Assembly: GCF_024814375.1 (NCBI RefSeq)
Contig: NZ_JANUXX010000005.1
Coordinates: 62,001-126,000 of the forward strand
DNA from: Streptococcus sciuri
GTDB lineage: Bacteria; Bacillota; Bacilli; Lactobacillales; Streptococcaceae
Length of the DNA: 64,000 nucleotides
Reading direction: 5' to 3'
Part shown: positions 1 through 9,152 of the stretch, in pieces
Position numbering within the stretch: the first letter of the stretch is position 1
How the letters are laid out: each line of letters starts with the position of its first letter
The notes under the pieces: model-generated
Told to the model about the DNA's origin: nothing
Seen by the model: only the letters and a program-made list of their open reading frames with translations
The model's database searches: none
Position numbers and translations under genes: made by a program

Positions 1-52
1 AATACCTATTAATGAATCTTTTCATTAAATATTTTAGAAAGAAGGATTTTTC

Positions 53-184
53 ATGGCTATTACACATAAACGTCAGGAGGACTTAGAGCGTAGATTTGCA
101 GAATTTGCGACAATTATCGATCCTGAGCAAGAAAAGAAAAAACCAAAAGATGCTAAGGATAAAAAAGATAGGAAAACAATCTAG
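53..184 (+). CDS. Small conserved streptococcal protein (43 aa)
   Basis: The ORF starts at ATG 53 behind a GAAGG ribosome-binding site and ends with TAG three bases before the permease start, so the two are probably co-transcribed. The 43-residue product starts MAITHKRQED and has a basic, lysine-rich tail. It resembles the tiny uncharacterised proteins often annotated in streptococci (possibly the SPJ_0845 type; from memory, not checked). No transmembrane segment or signal peptide is visible. Function unknown. Confidence 0.6.
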   Translation: MAITHKRQEDLERRFAEFATIIDPEQEKKKPKDAKDKKDRKTI

Positions 185-187
185 TTT

Positions 188-1090
188 ATGGTACTTCTTA
201 ATCAGTTACCTGATAATATCTTGCAATGGTTTGCTATTTTTCTCTCCATTATCATTGAAGCATTACCTTTTGTACTCTTAGGAGCGATTTTTTCGGGATT
301 TATCGAAGTCTATGTCACTCCAGATAGCGTCAATCGTCTTTTACCTAAACCTAAATTCTTGAGGATTTTATTTGGAACATTGATTGGCTTTGTCTTTCCA
401 TCATGTGAGTGTGGCATTGTTCCTATCATCAACCGCTTTATTGAGAAAAAAGTTCCCGCCTATACAGCTATTCCTTTTCTGACAACCGCACCAATTATCA
501 ATCCTATCGTTTTGTTTGCTACCTATTCAGCTTTTGGTAATTCTGTACGCTTTGTCTTATTGCGTCTTATCGGATCTCTCCTGATTGCTTTGGTTTTAGG
601 CTGTTTGTTGGCCTATGTCTTAGATAGTGATATTTTAAAAGATAGCGCTAATAGCAACCATTTTCGTGATTATTCATCAGAAAAAGGACATCACAAGTTT
701 TTTTTAGCATTGGGACATGCTATTGAGGAGTTTTTTGATACAGGAAGATACTTAGTCTTTGGAACCTTGGTAGCTTCCGCTATGCAAATCTTTGTTCCAA
801 CCCATTTTTTGACCACTATCGGACATAGTCCTCTCATGGCGATTTTAGTTATGATGCTACTTGCTTTTATCTTATCCCTTTGTAGTGAAGCGGATGCTTT
901 TATTGGTGCATCTTTACTATCTACCTTTGGCATAGCTCCTGTTATAGCATTTCTGTTGATTGGTCCTATGGTAGATATTAAAAATCTTATGATGATGATA
1001 AAAAGCTTTAAACCTAAATTCATCGTCCAGTTTGTCACTATTGCATCTAGTTTAGTGGCAATTTACTGCTTGATTGTGGGGGTAATATAA
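188..1090 (+). CDS. DUF318/UPF0718-type permease (300 aa)
   Basis: A polytopic membrane protein with about eight hydrophobic segments, of the ArsP_1/DUF318 permease family (YraQ-like). The PSCECGIVP motif near residue 78 and the PIINPIV segment that follows are typical of the family. Substrate is unknown; relatives are linked to metal or metalloid efflux. The stop codon overlaps the start of the next gene (ATAATG at 1087-1092), indicating translational coupling with the TIGR03943 protein, the usual partner of this permease. Confidence 0.85.
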   Translation: MVLLNQLPDNILQWFAIFLSIIIEALPFVLLGAIFSGFIEVYVTPDSVNRLLPKPKFLRILFGTLIGFVFPSCECGIVPIINRFIEKKVPAYTAIPFLTTAPIINPIVLFATYSAFGNSVRFVLLRLIGSLLIALVLGCLLAYVLDSDILKDSANSNHFRDYSSEKGHHKFFLALGHAIEEFFDTGRYLVFGTLVASAMQIFVPTHFLTTIGHSPLMAILVMMLLAFILSLCSEADAFIGASLLSTFGIAPVIAFLLIGPMVDIKNLMMMIKSFKPKFIVQFVTIASSLVAIYCLIVGVI

Positions 1091-1902
1091 TGTTTCGCTT
1101 TTTAGTTTTAGTAGGTTATTTTGAGCTCTCTATGTACCTGCAAATCACAGGTAAACTTAATCAATACATCAACACACACTATGCCTACCTCGCTTACATC
1201 GCTATGGTACTTTCTTTTATCCTTGCCATAATTCAGTTGATAATATGGATAAAAAATATAAGATTACATAGCCATTTGACAGGTAAATGGGCAAAACTCA
1301 CTAGTCCTTTTATCTTGCTCTTTCCCATTTTGGTGGGACTTTTAGTGCCGACAGTCACACTGGATTCCACCACAGTTTCAGCTAAAGGTTATCATTTTCC
1401 ACTAGCTGCTGGCTCTAGCAAGTCTGGTGTTAGCGATGATGGAACTTCTGTACAATATCTAAAGCCTGATACCAGTAGCTTTTTTACCTCTAGTGCTTAT
1501 GAAAAAGAGATGACAGCAGAACTCAAAAAATATCACGGTACATCTCCTATCACAATCACAACAAACAATTATATGGAGGTAATGGAACTCATCTATCTCT
1601 ACCCTGATAATTTTACTGGACGAAAAATTACCTACACAGGCTTTGTCTACAATGAGCCTAAGCACGCAGGTTATCAATTTCTTTTTCGCTTCGGCATTAT
1701 TCATTGTATTGCAGACTCTGGGGTGTACGGGCTCTTAACCACTGGAAACCAAACTTTTAAAGACAATACTTGGGTAAATGCTACTGGAGAAATTCAGCTT
1801 GAGTATAACCAGACTCTAAAGCAAACCCTACCTATCCTTCACATAACAGAAGCAAAAGAAACTAGCAAACCTGACAATCCATACGTCTACCGTGTCTTTT
1901 AA
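1090..1902 (+). CDS. TIGR03943 family membrane protein (270 aa)
   Basis: Partner of the upstream permease. The N-terminal third has two or three transmembrane segments, followed by an extracytoplasmic domain (from about residue 90) with the conserved pattern GRKITYTGFVY and FGIIHCIADSG near residues 176-212. This matches the TIGR03943/DUF1980 (YcgQ-like) family. The function is not established; the pair is thought to work together at the membrane. It ends at a strong bidirectional terminator. Confidence 0.8.
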   Translation: MFRFLVLVGYFELSMYLQITGKLNQYINTHYAYLAYIAMVLSFILAIIQLIIWIKNIRLHSHLTGKWAKLTSPFILLFPILVGLLVPTVTLDSTTVSAKGYHFPLAAGSSKSGVSDDGTSVQYLKPDTSSFFTSSAYEKEMTAELKKYHGTSPITITTNNYMEVMELIYLYPDNFTGRKITYTGFVYNEPKHAGYQFLFRFGIIHCIADSGVYGLLTTGNQTFKDNTWVNATGEIQLEYNQTLKQTLPILHITEAKETSKPDNPYVYRVF

Positions 1903-1903
1903 T

Positions 1904-1943
1904 AATAAACAATAGCACTAGAAAACTAGTGCTATTGTTTATT
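1904..1943. terminator. Bidirectional terminator between TIGR03943 gene and ftsY
   Basis: A perfect 17-bp inverted repeat (1904-1920 / 1927-1943) with loop GAAAAC, AT-rich on both outer sides. It lies between convergent genes; the ftsY stop codon (1942-1944) overlaps the right arm. Confidence 0.85.
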
Positions 1944-3333
1944 ATATAATATCTGATAGTAAGCTGCGTATGAAATCCTCCGAACGGAACTCACCTATAT
2001 CATCTATTTTCTCTCCAAAACCAATATATTTAACCGGAATAGACAAATCTTGACGAATGGCTAAAACAACTCCTCCTTTTGCCGTACCATCAATTTTTGT
2101 CAGAATAATACCTGTAAGCGGTGTAATTTTTGAAAACTCCTTAGCTTGACTAAGCGCATTTTGTCCTGTTGATGCATCCAATGCTAAAAGTGTCTCATGT
2201 GGCGCATCTGGTACAACACGTTTGATAATACGCCCAATTTTTTCAAGTTCTGCCATAAGATGATCTTTATTTTGCAAGCGTCCAGCCGTATCAATCAATA
2301 AAATATCCACATTTTCAGCAACTGCTTTTTCCATACCATCGAAGACGACACTAGCGGGATCCGCTTTTTCAGATCCTGTCACTACGGGAACGTCTACACG
2401 ATGCCCCCACTCCAACAACTGTGCCACTGCCCCAGCACGAAACGTATCAGCAGCGACTAGCATAACTCTCTTACCTTCTTGCTTATACTTATAGGCAAGT
2501 TTTCCGATAGAGGTTGTTTTTCCGACACCATTAACACCAACAAAAAGCATAACAGTTAAGCCGTCTTGAAAGTGAACACTCTCGTTGTAAACGCCGTCTT
2601 TTTCGTAAATATCAACAAGCTTTTCAATAATCAGATGGCGAAGTTCATCTGATTTCTTTGCATTTTCCAATTTTGCTTCGTAGCGTAAGTCCTCTGTTAG
2701 TTGCGTCGCAACGTTGACCCCAACATCAGACAAGATAAGCAGTTCTTCTAACTCTTCAAAGAAATCCTCATCCACACGACGGAAATTAGCCAAAAAAGCG
2801 TTGAGTCTTGCACCAAAACCTGTGCGAGTTTTTTTCAAGCTACGATTATATTTTTCTTCGGATGTCTCAATAACATCGCTCTCTTTTGTCTTATCTTTGG
2901 CATCATCATGTTTACTAAAATCAAGCGTTTCCTCAGTAAGATTTTTCTCAATAGTAGTACGCTTAGCATAATAATTCGCCATGAAATCTTGTTCAGTTTG
3001 TGAAACTGCTGTTGTTTTAGCCCTAGATGTCGCTACGTCTGTTACTAGTTCTGTGCGTTCTTGTTTGCTATCAGAATTTTCTGTGGACTTCTTACCCTTA
3101 CCCAAATCTTCAGATGCTGTTGGCTGATCCGAAGTCGTCACATTTTCTAAGTCAGCTACTGTATCTTTTACCTCAGAAGTGTTGTTTTCCATCACATCGT
3201 TACCGAGGTAAGTCTCTTTATCCTTACTATCATCATCCTCTAAATTTGATGTTTTTTTCTTAGAATCGTCAACACCGACAACTTCACTTTCATTTTCTTT
3301 TTTACGTCCAAATAATCGATCAAATAACCCCAT
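1942..3333 (-). CDS. ftsY: Signal recognition particle receptor FtsY (463 aa)
   Basis: SRP receptor GTPase that docks ribosome-SRP complexes at the membrane for co-translational insertion. Residues 1-165 form a highly charged acidic A-domain, longer than in Bacillus but usual for streptococci. The NG core follows, with P-loop GVNGVGKTTS (about 262-271), DTAGR (about 348) and TKIDGTAKGG (about 411). The start overlaps the stop of the upstream HAD gene (TAATG), so translation is coupled. The smc-HAD-HAD-ftsY neighbourhood is typical of streptococci, but here smc lies 15 kb away because of the 5-19.6 kb insertion. Confidence 0.97.
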   Translation of the reverse strand: MGLFDRLFGRKKENESEVVGVDDSKKKTSNLEDDDSKDKETYLGNDVMENNTSEVKDTVADLENVTTSDQPTASEDLGKGKKSTENSDSKQERTELVTDVATSRAKTTAVSQTEQDFMANYYAKRTTIEKNLTEETLDFSKHDDAKDKTKESDVIETSEEKYNRSLKKTRTGFGARLNAFLANFRRVDEDFFEELEELLILSDVGVNVATQLTEDLRYEAKLENAKKSDELRHLIIEKLVDIYEKDGVYNESVHFQDGLTVMLFVGVNGVGKTTSIGKLAYKYKQEGKRVMLVAADTFRAGAVAQLLEWGHRVDVPVVTGSEKADPASVVFDGMEKAVAENVDILLIDTAGRLQNKDHLMAELEKIGRIIKRVVPDAPHETLLALDASTGQNALSQAKEFSKITPLTGIILTKIDGTAKGGVVLAIRQDLSIPVKYIGFGEKIDDIGEFRSEDFIRSLLSDII

Positions 3334-4163
3334 TAGTTTGCTTCTCCTAACACATATCGTTCAATTGCCTCTGCAACTCCTGATGCTTCGTTATTGCGCT
3401 TAGTGACACTGTTTGCAACACGCTTAACTTGATCCGTTGCATTCGCCATAGCAACACCTAATCCTGCCCATCTAATCATACTAATATCATTTGCCTCATC
3501 GCCTATTGCCATGACATTAACGTTTGTTAAGCCTAAGTGTTGACAGAGATGAGCTAAGCCGCTAGCTTTATGAACTCCCTTTGGCATGATTTCAAAGATA
3601 ATTTCTCGTGATTTAAAAGCTTCATATTTTTCGTTGATAACATCTGGTAACTTGGGCAACTGCTCATCTAAAAACTTCTCATCTGTCACTGTCACGACTT
3701 TGTTGTAAGGAATATTTAGCGGAATATCCTCAAAATGCTCTACTTCTACAAAAGTCAACAGAGGATTCGCTGTATGATAAAGGGATTTATTGCCCCTAGA
3801 CGGTAGACTATAGACAATGCCATCGCTAAGCACATCAAAAGGCAAACCCAAAGGTTCTAAGTAAGTATGGATAGTTTTTAAATCTTCATAAGTCAGAACT
3901 GATTTATCCAAAATTTCACCTGTTGTCCGTTGCACAAGCCCACCGTTAAAAGTAATGCAATAATCGTCATCAGATAATAAATGTAAATCAGATAAAAGAG
4001 TACCAATGGCCTTCAGCGGACGACCTGTAGTAATAACAACTTTTACACCTTGCTTGCGGACACGCTCAAGTGCTCTGCGGTTTTCTTTACTAATTTCTTT
4101 TTGAGCATTAAACAAGGTTCCATCGAGATCAATAGCAATCATCTTAATGTCTTTTCTTATCAT
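3333..4163 (-). CDS. Cof-type HAD-IIB hydrolase (276 aa)
   Basis: HAD-superfamily phosphatase of the Cof/YidA group, probably acting on sugar or cofactor phosphates. Catalytic motif IDLDGTLF lies at residues 11-18 and the C-terminal metal-binding motif GDEANDISM near 220. The open frame extends upstream to 4214, but I place the start at ATG 4161-4163 because GGAGGGG (4171-4177) sits 7 nt before it. It overlaps the preceding HAD gene by 20 nt and abuts ftsY, forming a three-gene coupled operon. Confidence 0.9.
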   Translation of the reverse strand: MIRKDIKMIAIDLDGTLFNAQKEISKENRRALERVRKQGVKVVITTGRPLKAIGTLLSDLHLLSDDDYCITFNGGLVQRTTGEILDKSVLTYEDLKTIHTYLEPLGLPFDVLSDGIVYSLPSRGNKSLYHTANPLLTFVEVEHFEDIPLNIPYNKVVTVTDEKFLDEQLPKLPDVINEKYEAFKSREIIFEIMPKGVHKASGLAHLCQHLGLTNVNVMAIGDEANDISMIRWAGLGVAMANATDQVKRVANSVTKRNNEASGVAEAIERYVLGEAN

Positions 4164-4956
4164 CCAGTATCCCCTCCATATATGCCATAACAGACTCTTT
4201 TTCACAAGAATCAATAACTTCTTGGCTAATCGCTTTTATCTCATCACGCGCATTGCCTGTGGCAATAGCAGTTCCTGAAAACTCCAACATCTCATAATCA
4301 TTGAGATTATCCCCAAAAGCAAGAACTTCGTCTCTCTTGATACCTAGCTGGGTACAGAGAGCCTCAAGTCCTGTTCGTTTGGTCACAGCGTCTAGGATAA
4401 TATCAACGGATTGAAAACCAGTTGTTACTGCATTAGCGTACGACAAACGCTCTGTTACCCATTTTTCTCCTTCAAGCACGGTCTCTTCTGTAAAATTAGC
4501 AGTCAACTTGAAGATAACATCGTCTATAGCCTCAAAAGAATCTACCCTTTGGATATTTTTATAGTAATTTGAAATAAAGTTCACATAATCACTACTAGCA
4601 TCTTGGTGGACATAAGCTCCATTTTTCCCTGATAAAAGATATTCGTGCCCATTCATGTAAGGGCTAGCAAGCAGTAACTGTATAATCTCCAGATATTGTT
4701 CTTTAGTTAAGTGTTTCTCAAAAGTCAACTCACCACCGACGACTAAGGCACTGCCATTTTCAGCTACAAAGCCCATCTGGTCACGAAAATCAGCAAAAAG
4801 ACTCTCCAAAGAAAGAAGAGAGCGACCAGATGCTGCAACGAACACTATGCCTCTCTTTTTAAAACCTTTGAGAACTGTATTCAAACGCTTTTTATCATAA
4901 GTTCCATTAGCATCTAAAAAAGTGCCATCCATATCGGTTGCTATTAGCTTAATCAT
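4144..4956 (-). CDS. Cof-type HAD-IIB hydrolase (270 aa)
   Basis: A second Cof-type HAD phosphatase, with motif I ATDMDGTFLD at residues 6-15 and GDNLNDYEML in the C-terminal quarter. It is related to, but not a recent copy of, the next gene. It is the first gene of the HAD-HAD-ftsY operon and is preceded by a leader of about 75 nt with a hairpin. Substrate unknown. Confidence 0.9.
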   Translation of the reverse strand: MIKLIATDMDGTFLDANGTYDKKRLNTVLKGFKKRGIVFVAASGRSLLSLESLFADFRDQMGFVAENGSALVVGGELTFEKHLTKEQYLEIIQLLLASPYMNGHEYLLSGKNGAYVHQDASSDYVNFISNYYKNIQRVDSFEAIDDVIFKLTANFTEETVLEGEKWVTERLSYANAVTTGFQSVDIILDAVTKRTGLEALCTQLGIKRDEVLAFGDNLNDYEMLEFSGTAIATGNARDEIKAISQEVIDSCEKESVMAYMEGILDDKKRH

Positions 4957-4983
4957 ACAATTTAACCTTTATCCTTACAGGGG

Positions 4984-5043
4984 TGTGCAAAACCCGAGTA
5001 GGGTGCACATCTCAAATCCCAATATAACTTTTTTTCTATTATA
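4984..5043 (-). promoter_or_regulatory. Extended -10 promoter and leader hairpin of the HAD-HAD-ftsY operon
   Basis: On - there is an extended -10, TGTTATAAT (TATAAT at 5038-5043), and no clear -35 because the upstream terminator occupies that spot. The leader carries an irregular hairpin (4984-5009; arms TGTGC/GCACA with an inner CCC/GGG stem), followed by the ribosome-binding site. No U-run follows the hairpin, so it is not a terminator. Any regulatory role is speculation. Confidence 0.5.
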
Positions 5044-5050
5044 ACATAGA

Positions 5051-5080
5051 AAAACAAAAAAGCGTGCCTTTTCGACACAC
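5051..5080 (-). terminator. Terminator of the MFS/NRPS operon
   Basis: On - GTGTGTC pairs with GGCACGC (7 bp with two G-U pairs, loop GAAAA; + positions 5062-5068 / 5074-5080), followed by a U-run interrupted by one G. It lies about 100 nt after the MFS stop. Confidence 0.7.
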
Positions 5081-5180
5081 CCTTATCTTTTATAAATCAA
5101 TCTGTATTTTACTTACAATTTCAATATTTGAAAGAGAATTATGGGGAAGCAATCCTGCTATATAAAATCTAAGCTCTGTT

Positions 5181-6392
5181 TTAATGAATATTATATTTTT
5201 TAAAAAGAGCCCTAAACATAAATGACAGCACCACAATGAACATTCCGATTATCAAGAAATTAAAAGTATTCTTGGAATTTAATATCGCAGAAAATATCCC
5301 TGTACCCATTGGCATAAAAAGAATAGCTACTGTAAAGATAATACCAAACACTCTCCCTAAAAATTCATTATCAACATCTCTCTGGACAATAGAGAAAAAC
5401 TGAATATTAAAGATGGAAAGAAATAGATTAAATAGTGCCGGTGATAAGGCTAGAACAATCCCATTGTGGAACATCAAATAAAGCGGTGTAGCTAACATTA
5501 ACATCAAACCCGAACATGATAAAAATAACATCAATAGCTTACTTGATAACCGCTTATTGACAAAACCACTTAATATTGCGCCAATAAATCCACCAATTGC
5601 TTCTGCTGTTAGAAATATTCCATAAAGTCCAGATGAAACTCCTCCAAACATTTGATTACTATAGGGCAACAATAAATTATAAGCTGCTAGAAAAAAATTG
5701 ACAAGTGCAGAAAGCACGATAATAATAAAGATTGACTTATGACTGTAAACATACTTGAACCCTATCTTTAAGTCGTTAAAGACTCCACTTAGTGTCATTT
5801 TCTCCTTTGTAACCACTTCTTCATTAATAGGTGTAATAAAGAAAATTAGTAAAGCAGCTAATAGAAATGATAATCCATCCAATAGTAACACACCATGTAT
5901 GCCAAGTAGCTTATATAAGAAAATCGCTATCATAGGAATCGCCACTTTTATAATGGTACTAGTGGTTTCCAAATAGGAATTTAGTTTTGTTATATGATCT
6001 TTTTGTACGATTTCTTTCGTGAAAGCTTTATAAGATGGACCAGAAAAAGCACTCATAAAAGCCAAAATGACATTGGTGATAACAATTGCATAGACCAACC
6101 ATTTTTCTTGGGATATAAATGAGAGAACTGTACAGACGATACCACATAAGATATTTGTAGTGACTAAAATTTTTTTCCGCTTGAAGCTATCTGCAATAAC
6201 ACCACCAAACACATTAAATAGGACACCTATCACGCTTTCTAATGACTGATAGACTGCAACCAACGATAATGAAGTGGGATTTAAACTCGCAAGAAAAGTA
6301 TTATTCGCAAAGTCAAACATAATATCTCCAATTCTGGATATTCCTTTACTACTAACCAAATACAATATATTCTTTTTTTCCATTCTTTTCAC
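5181..6392 (-). CDS. MFS transporter, putative exporter of the cluster product (403 aa)
   Basis: Major facilitator protein with about 12 transmembrane segments, resembling the Mef/EntS-type drug and siderophore exporters. The N-terminal half has the characteristic GGVIADSFKRKK loop between TM2 and TM3, and the mid-protein loop is short and charged. The open frame begins at a TTG (6404). GAGGA stands 5 nt before a GTG at 6392 and 14 nt before ATG 6383, so the start is uncertain by a few codons. It is the last gene of the shp-NRPS cluster, which suggests it exports the product or gives self-resistance. Inference only. Confidence 0.8.
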   Translation of the reverse strand: MKRMEKKNILYLVSSKGISRIGDIMFDFANNTFLASLNPTSLSLVAVYQSLESVIGVLFNVFGGVIADSFKRKKILVTTNILCGIVCTVLSFISQEKWLVYAIVITNVILAFMSAFSGPSYKAFTKEIVQKDHITKLNSYLETTSTIIKVAIPMIAIFLYKLLGIHGVLLLDGLSFLLAALLIFFITPINEEVVTKEKMTLSGVFNDLKIGFKYVYSHKSIFIIIVLSALVNFFLAAYNLLLPYSNQMFGGVSSGLYGIFLTAEAIGGFIGAILSGFVNKRLSSKLLMLFLSCSGLMLMLATPLYLMFHNGIVLALSPALFNLFLSIFNIQFFSIVQRDVDNEFLGRVFGIIFTVAILFMPMGTGIFSAILNSKNTFNFLIIGMFIVVLSFMFRALFKKYNIH

Positions 6393-6426
6393 AATATTCC
6401 TCAACTATTTTAAAGGCCAATTGATA

Positions 6427-7004
6427 TTATAAATATAAGCCCTTTTTTACACTTTCCTTAACCAACTCTTCAGTCAGTTTCCATAACTCTTTAGATTCAC
6501 CTTTTATAAATTTTTTCTTTTCTAATACCATGTCTGAACTAATATTATCTGGATTATAATTTAATTCTGACACTTCTAAGTGATTTATAAGTGGTACCAA
6601 TGCGTCAATAACTCTTGCATATCTTGCCTCAGCACTCTGCCCTTTTTCAAATTCCAACCAAGAATTTTTCATATTCAAATATTTTTCTTCTGGGAGGATG
6701 CTCATTGTCTTTTTTATAGATTCTAGCTCTCTATCATGAGAGTGAACCTTTTTTTATCATCAAAAACCCAAGTATCTCCGGCATAAATCTCACCTAAATC
6801 ATGAATCAGTAACATAGAAACTACCTTTTCTATATTCAATTTTTCAGGATAATAATCTTGAAGAACAATCGAAGCTATCGCGCTCTGCCAAGAATGCTCG
6901 GCACTATTTTCAAATCTTCCATCAAGGGTTCTATTAAATCTTGTTACTGACTTTAATTTCTCTATTTCTTTAATAAAATTAACTGTATTATTCAAATTAC
7001 TCAT
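6427..7004 (-). pseudogene. HD-domain phosphohydrolase (YfbR-like), frameshifted
   Basis: Two frames together make one HD protein of about 192 aa. The first part (7004-6723) has the metal-binding signature SAEHSWQ...LLIHDLGEIYAGD and breaks off in the wrong frame after DDKKR. The second part (6705-6427) continues the family-like C-terminus. The break falls at a run of seven A on the coding strand (6749-6755); an eighth A restores one continuous frame (DDKKKVHSHDRELESIKK). The start ATG 7004 has a good GGGAGG site. The family dephosphorylates nucleoside 5'-monophosphates and related substrates. The lesion could be real, phase-variable, or a sequencing error. Confidence 0.75.
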
Positions 7005-7027
7005 TGCTGCTGTAACCTCCCTAATAT

Positions 7028-7360
7028 TTATCTCCCCTTAAATTCTTCGATTAATGTATTTAAACTTTTACCTGTAACTGAACAAAAATACACGCCATCT
7101 TTTTCTTCAACTGGGGTAATTTTAACAATCTGACTTATAGGCGTAATTATAAATGGTACTATCGTATTCTTAGGAATATTTAACTCTCTTAAATGAAAAA
7201 CTTCATGTTGAAAATCTGAGTAATTTTGTAACATTCTAGCATGATAATGGCCTTTTCTCTCATATTCTCGACCGTTTGTAAAATCAAACCAATCAGCATC
7301 TTTACGATAATAATAAGTTCCAACTACTTCGAGATATTGCTCTACTGTTGATAAAATAAA
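7028..7360 (-). pseudogene. Unrecognised, probably damaged small gene (about 110 codons open)
   Basis: I do not recognise this protein. The frame is open from 7360 to 7028 but has only one ATG (7234), without a convincing ribosome-binding site, so the ATG-started product would be just 68 aa. Protein-like sequence continues upstream of that ATG (VGTYYYRKDADWFDF). Further up, an in-frame TAA (7361-7363) is preceded in the same frame by TTG AAA AAA GAA ATA (7376-7378 start). A single nonsense change, or loss of the original start, would explain it. It lies between the NUDIX/SAHH gene and the HD gene in the same direction. Confidence 0.4.
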
Positions 7361-7399
7361 TTATATTTCTTTTTTCAAATTTTCTCAATTTTCCCCCAT

Positions 7400-9058
7400 C
7401 TATTTATTAAAGTGTTCAAGCCAAAGCTGAGCGATATATTGATTATCGGTTTCAGATAAAGAATAAATAGAATGTAAATTATCACACTTCTCAGATTTTA
7501 CATTTTTTTGTAAAATAAATAAAATCGCAGCATGAACCAATAATATATAGTTTCCTAATGCTGAGCTGACTGCAAAATTTGCTGGTATACCTTGATTTAA
7601 AACATAAAAATAATTATCCTCGTTTTTATACTCAGTAAAATAATCTCCCTCATTATTTATACTGTACTCCCCGTTAATATAATTTAAATCAAATTCATCA
7701 TCAGATGAAGTTGCTGTAGCAACAAATGCACCATCTTTTAATGACCTAAAATCTAATATATCTAAACACTTTGAACCAGTCGCACAAAAGACGATGTCAA
7801 CATTGGAAAGGTCTTTATCCATTAAAATTTCACAACCGTCCCTTACAGCCATCACAGAACGTATATGATCTTTTTCTATTACTTTTGGCTTGATTCCAAG
7901 CTCTCTTAATCTTGAACAAATCCCATAGCCTATTTTACCATATCCAATGCAAGCTACATTCATATATTTGATAAGCAAATTCTTTTGGTGCAATATATAA
8001 TCTGCTCCAAATACTATATCTGTACCAACGAGATAATCTTCATTCTTTTTCAACGGATTCCTAGCTACTGAAAAAATAGGATAATTCGTATTGAGCAAAT
8101 TTTGCTCATATTTCTTTATGCCATTCTCTGTATCTTCCACAATACAAATAATCGGAATATTTCTTTTTTGTGAAATATTTACAAAATATCCTCCGATATC
8201 TATTAAAATTGTTTTACTAGTGATTTCACAAAAATTTTCATCAAATGCATCATCACGTGAAGCAACTTTCATTCTAACACCAAACCCCTTTAACTCATTC
8301 CAAACCTCCTGATTAATGGAATTTGGTTTTGCACATATCACTAAACGATCTCCAAAAACTTTCTTCAATGTTTTAATTAATGGGATGCTACTTGGTATAA
8401 TATGTTGTACTGCAACACAAGAAACATTTTCAAATGTGGCTTTGGATACTATTTTAGATAAGAAAGATTCTTGAGCTCTAAATCCTGAAGATTGTAATAG
8501 CTCAATCTTTTTTGCAATATTTTTATACCCTATCATATTTTGAAAATTTTCCCACTCAATCCATTCAAAAAAACTAGATTCTAACTCATTTATAGTAACT
8601 TGGATTTCATCCTCTACAAAAAATAAGTACTGTAAATCATAATGATAGTGACTCTTTTCATTCTTAGATTTATTTTCAGGAATTTTATGAATAGAAATAT
8701 TAAAAGGAACAAGTTCATTTAGATGTTCAACACATTTATAAAAGAGAAGTTTCGAATCAATTCCCGTCTCTTCAAATAGTTCTCTCTTAGCTGCTTCTAA
8801 CGGATTAATGTCTACCTTTTCAATATGACCACCAGGCTGCAAATATTTCCTGAGTACCTTATGATGTAACATTAATATTTTCTCACTCTTTTTTGCAATA
8901 ACGAATGCAGAGGCCGTAAAGTGTCCTATAAAATTCTTTCTATCAATCAGTTTATCTTGATTTTCTTCTCTAAGATGATTCCAAATTTGCTCTAATTTAT
9001 CTTTTTCCTCAAAATTATTTAACAAATACCCTTCAACGAGCTCTTTGTAATTAACCAT
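7400..9058 (-). CDS. NUDIX hydrolase fused to SAHH-like NAD-binding domain (552 aa)
   Basis: Two-domain protein. Residues about 40-180 form a NUDIX hydrolase with GGHIE near 75 and the core REL-EETG near 90-97, which in the family cleaves nucleoside diphosphates linked to another moiety. Residues about 200-552 resemble S-adenosylhomocysteine hydrolase: a Rossmann motif CIGYGKIGYG near 374, followed by VIEKDHIRSVMA and FCATGSK. Genuine SAHH is a single-domain housekeeping enzyme; this fusion in a biosynthetic cluster suggests oxidation or hydrolysis of a nucleoside-like intermediate. The start ATG 9058 has a GGAG site. The gene is AT-rich. The exact reaction is unknown. Confidence 0.7.
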   Translation of the reverse strand: MVNYKELVEGYLLNNFEEKDKLEQIWNHLREENQDKLIDRKNFIGHFTASAFVIAKKSEKILMLHHKVLRKYLQPGGHIEKVDINPLEAAKRELFEETGIDSKLLFYKCVEHLNELVPFNISIHKIPENKSKNEKSHYHYDLQYLFFVEDEIQVTINELESSFFEWIEWENFQNMIGYKNIAKKIELLQSSGFRAQESFLSKIVSKATFENVSCVAVQHIIPSSIPLIKTLKKVFGDRLVICAKPNSINQEVWNELKGFGVRMKVASRDDAFDENFCEITSKTILIDIGGYFVNISQKRNIPIICIVEDTENGIKKYEQNLLNTNYPIFSVARNPLKKNEDYLVGTDIVFGADYILHQKNLLIKYMNVACIGYGKIGYGICSRLRELGIKPKVIEKDHIRSVMAVRDGCEILMDKDLSNVDIVFCATGSKCLDILDFRSLKDGAFVATATSSDDEFDLNYINGEYSINNEGDYFTEYKNEDNYFYVLNQGIPANFAVSSALGNYILLVHAAILFILQKNVKSEKCDNLHSIYSLSETDNQYIAQLWLEHFNK

Positions 9059-9152
9059 GTGTTTTTACTCCTTAATTTATGTCATTCATAAGATGATAAA
9101 TGCATATCATTAGAAAAATGTCAGCTAACAAGAAGACGATTCTTATGTCTCA

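Noticed and set aside
691..1038. 115-aa - frame within the permease gene
   Set aside because: Antisense shadow of the permease; no start context and no family resemblance.
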